Assembly (NCBI GenBank): GCA_030824175.1 | Contig: JAVBYH010000201.1 | Coordinates: 1 to 6,834 of the forward strand | Direction: 5' to 3' | DNA: 6,834 nucleotides | From: Bacteroidota bacterium | GTDB lineage: Bacteria > Bacteroidota > Ignavibacteria > UBA10030 > UBA8401 | Shown: piece by piece, positions 5,788 through 6,834 of the stretch | Numbering within the stretch: position 1 is the stretch's first letter | Layout of the letters: every line of letters starts with the position of its first letter | The notes under the pieces: generated by a model | Database searches by the model: none | What the model saw: only the letters and a program-made list of their open reading frames with translations | Told to the model about the DNA's origin: nothing | Made by a program: the position numbers and the translations under genes

Positions 5788-6834
5788 TTACGCCGGGGAA
5801 ATATTCTCCGGCACGGATTGTTTCGGCAGCCGAAGATGAGACAGCGTCGTGATGATGTTCGCCGCCCACCGGTAGACGTTCCGCTCCCTCACGACTTTTC
5901 TCATTTCCTGCATACGCTCACGCCTCTCGCAGGGTTCCATTGTCAGCGCCCGGTAGAGGGCGTCCGCCATTTCCTCGATGTCGTAGGGATTGACGATGAG
6001 CGCGTCGTCGAGCTCGCGCGACGCCCCGGCGAACTGGCTGAGGATCAGCACGCCGTCTCCGTCGGTGCGCGTCGCGACGAATTCCTTCGCGACAAGATTC
6101 ATCCCGTCGTGCAGCGACGTGACCATGCACACATCGGCGGTCCGGTAATATTCCCCGATCACGCCGTGGCCGTGGTGTGCCTTCAGGAAGACGATGGGCT
6201 TCCAGTTTTTCGTCTGGAACGACCAATTGATGCGGTCGACGGTCTCGTCGAGCTCGGCCATCAGGTCATGATAGCGCTTGATGTGTGTGCGGCTCGGCGC
6301 CCCGAGCTCGACGAAAGTGAACCTGCCGACATACTCCGGATACTTCTCGAGAAAGCGACGGACGGACTGGAAGCGCTCGGCGATCCCCTTCGTATAGTCG
6401 ATACGGTCCACTCCCACTGCCATGCATTCGGCCGCGACGCCTGAGCGCCTGAGCAGCGCATCCTTCGTGGCCGGTTCGGCCGATGCCTGGTCCGGCAGTT
6501 CCGTTTCGTACGGATGGGCGACGCTGATCGGAAACGGCCTGACGGAGGTGACCTGCCCGTGCCGCTCGACGGAAAAATGCTCCCAGTTGATCTTCGATTC
6601 CAGGAACCGGTCCACAGTCTCCAGAAAATTATTACAATGAAATTGGATGTGGAATCCGATGAGATCCGCGCCGAGCAGGCCCAGGAGCAGTTCCTGTTTC
6701 CACGGACAGATGCCGAACACTTCAGGATTCGGCCAGGGGATGTGCCAGAAGATCGCGACGCGCGCATCGGGGCGCTTCGATTTGATGAGCAGCGGCAGCA
6801 GCGCGAAATGGTAATCCTGAATGAGTATCAGCGG
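5788..6834 (-). CDS. otsA: Second trehalose-6-phosphate synthase (GT20), C-terminal 348 residues, partial
   Basis: The frame is open from the right edge to TAA at 5788-5790, so the gene is cut by the window and its start is not visible. A GTG at 6720 is an internal valine of the conserved PNPEVF motif, not a start. The visible part holds QDYH (D7 of the fragment), FWHIPWPNPEVF (29-40), GVDRIDYTKG (R144, K149) and LHDGMNLVAKE (D243, E251), which cover the acceptor site and the nucleotide-glucose site of the GT20 fold. All catalytic residues in this half are intact, so it looks functional. It is about 80% identical to the matching part of OtsA1, with a ten-residue longer tail ending in PENISPA. 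Divergence clusters at about residues 111-140 and 191-210. Whether it has the membrane sensor module of OtsA1 or is a plain cytoplasmic synthase cannot be seen. It is the first gene of the visible trehalose operon. Confidence 0.92.
   Translation of the reverse strand, partial: PLILIQDYHFALLPLLIKSKRPDARVAIFWHIPWPNPEVFGICPWKQELLLGLLGADLIGFHIQFHCNNFLETVDRFLESKINWEHFSVERHGQVTSVRPFPISVAHPYETELPDQASAEPATKDALLRRSGVAAECMAVGVDRIDYTKGIAERFQSVRRFLEKYPEYVGRFTFVELGAPSRTHIKRYHDLMAELDETVDRINWSFQTKNWKPIVFLKAHHGHGVIGEYYRTADVCMVTSLHDGMNLVAKEFVATRTDGDGVLILSQFAGASRELDDALIVNPYDIEEMADALYRALTMEPCERRERMQEMRKVVRERNVYRWAANIITTLSHLRLPKQSVPENISPA
5792..5812 (-). other. Hairpin at the 3' end of otsA2
   Basis: Two 9-base arms, GCCGGGGAA at 5792-5800 and TTCTCCGGC at 5804-5812, flank a 3-base loop with one mismatch. 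The structure ends two bases before the otsA2 stop codon in the transcribed direction. No T-run follows on the minus strand, so it does not look like an intrinsic terminator. It could slow RNA decay or reduce expression of the downstream genes, but chance within GC-rich coding DNA is also possible. Confidence 0.35.
5821..6834 (-). repeat. Tandem paralogous repeat, copy in otsA2
   Basis: This is the partner of 3477-4490, in direct orientation and shifted by 2344 bases with no indel over the visible length. It ends at the window edge, so the true repeat may extend further. The many substitutions mean an old duplication or two retained paralogues rather than a recent copy or an assembly artefact. 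Confidence 0.85.

Noticed and set aside
6718..6720. GTG as the start of the right-edge synthase
   Set aside because: The frame continues unbroken to the window edge with conserved QDYH and HIPWPNPE motifs, so this GTG is an internal valine.
3474..6834. Glucosylglycerol-phosphate synthase rather than trehalose-6-phosphate synthase for the GT20 genes
   Set aside because: Both belong to GT20 and cannot be fully separated by eye, but the linked OtsB-type phosphatase and trehalase strongly favour trehalose.

Overview
The window reads as a high-G+C bacterial chromosome in which every convincing gene lies on the minus strand, so transcription runs from the right edge to the left. In that order it holds the C-terminal part of a trehalose-6-phosphate synthase (otsA copy 2, cut by the right edge), a second complete trehalose-6-phosphate synthase fused to an N-terminal membrane sensor module (otsA copy 1), trehalose-6-phosphate phosphatase (otsB), an exported GH37 trehalase, an ArsR-family repressor, and the first 43 codons of a probable arsenite methyltransferase (arsM, cut by the left edge). 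No convincing plus-strand gene, tRNA, rRNA, CRISPR array or insertion sequence was seen.

Region 593-6834 is a trehalose operon. otsA1, otsB and the trehalase are packed with stop/start contacts of the TAATG type, which suggests translational coupling. A 73-base gap separates otsA2 from otsA1. OtsA makes trehalose-6-phosphate from a nucleotide-activated glucose and glucose-6-phosphate, and OtsB dephosphorylates it to trehalose in the cytoplasm. The trehalase has a signal peptide and probably splits trehalose outside the inner membrane, for example to recover leaked or environmental trehalose without cycling against the cytoplasmic pool. Three points stand out. OtsA1 has two transmembrane segments, an extracytoplasmic domain and a HAMP-like linker ahead of its GT20 catalytic domain. 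The two OtsA copies are about 80% identical over the shared 338 residues, with no indel. The trehalase resembles fungal neutral (Nth1-type) trehalases, including their calcium-binding loop.

Region 1-592 is an arsenic-response unit. A near-consensus promoter (TTGACA, 17 bases, TATATT) drives arsR, and its -10 box lies inside an ATCG-N8-CGAT palindrome. A second 16-bp palindrome of the same form lies between arsR and arsM. This fits an autoregulated arsR with a second operator controlling arsM. No terminator separates the trehalase from arsR, so some read-through is possible.

Taxonomy can only be suggested. The exported trehalase points to a diderm. From memory, the ArsR is of a type common in Bacteroidota and relatives, so the host may be a high-G+C member of that broader group. 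This is a weak inference.
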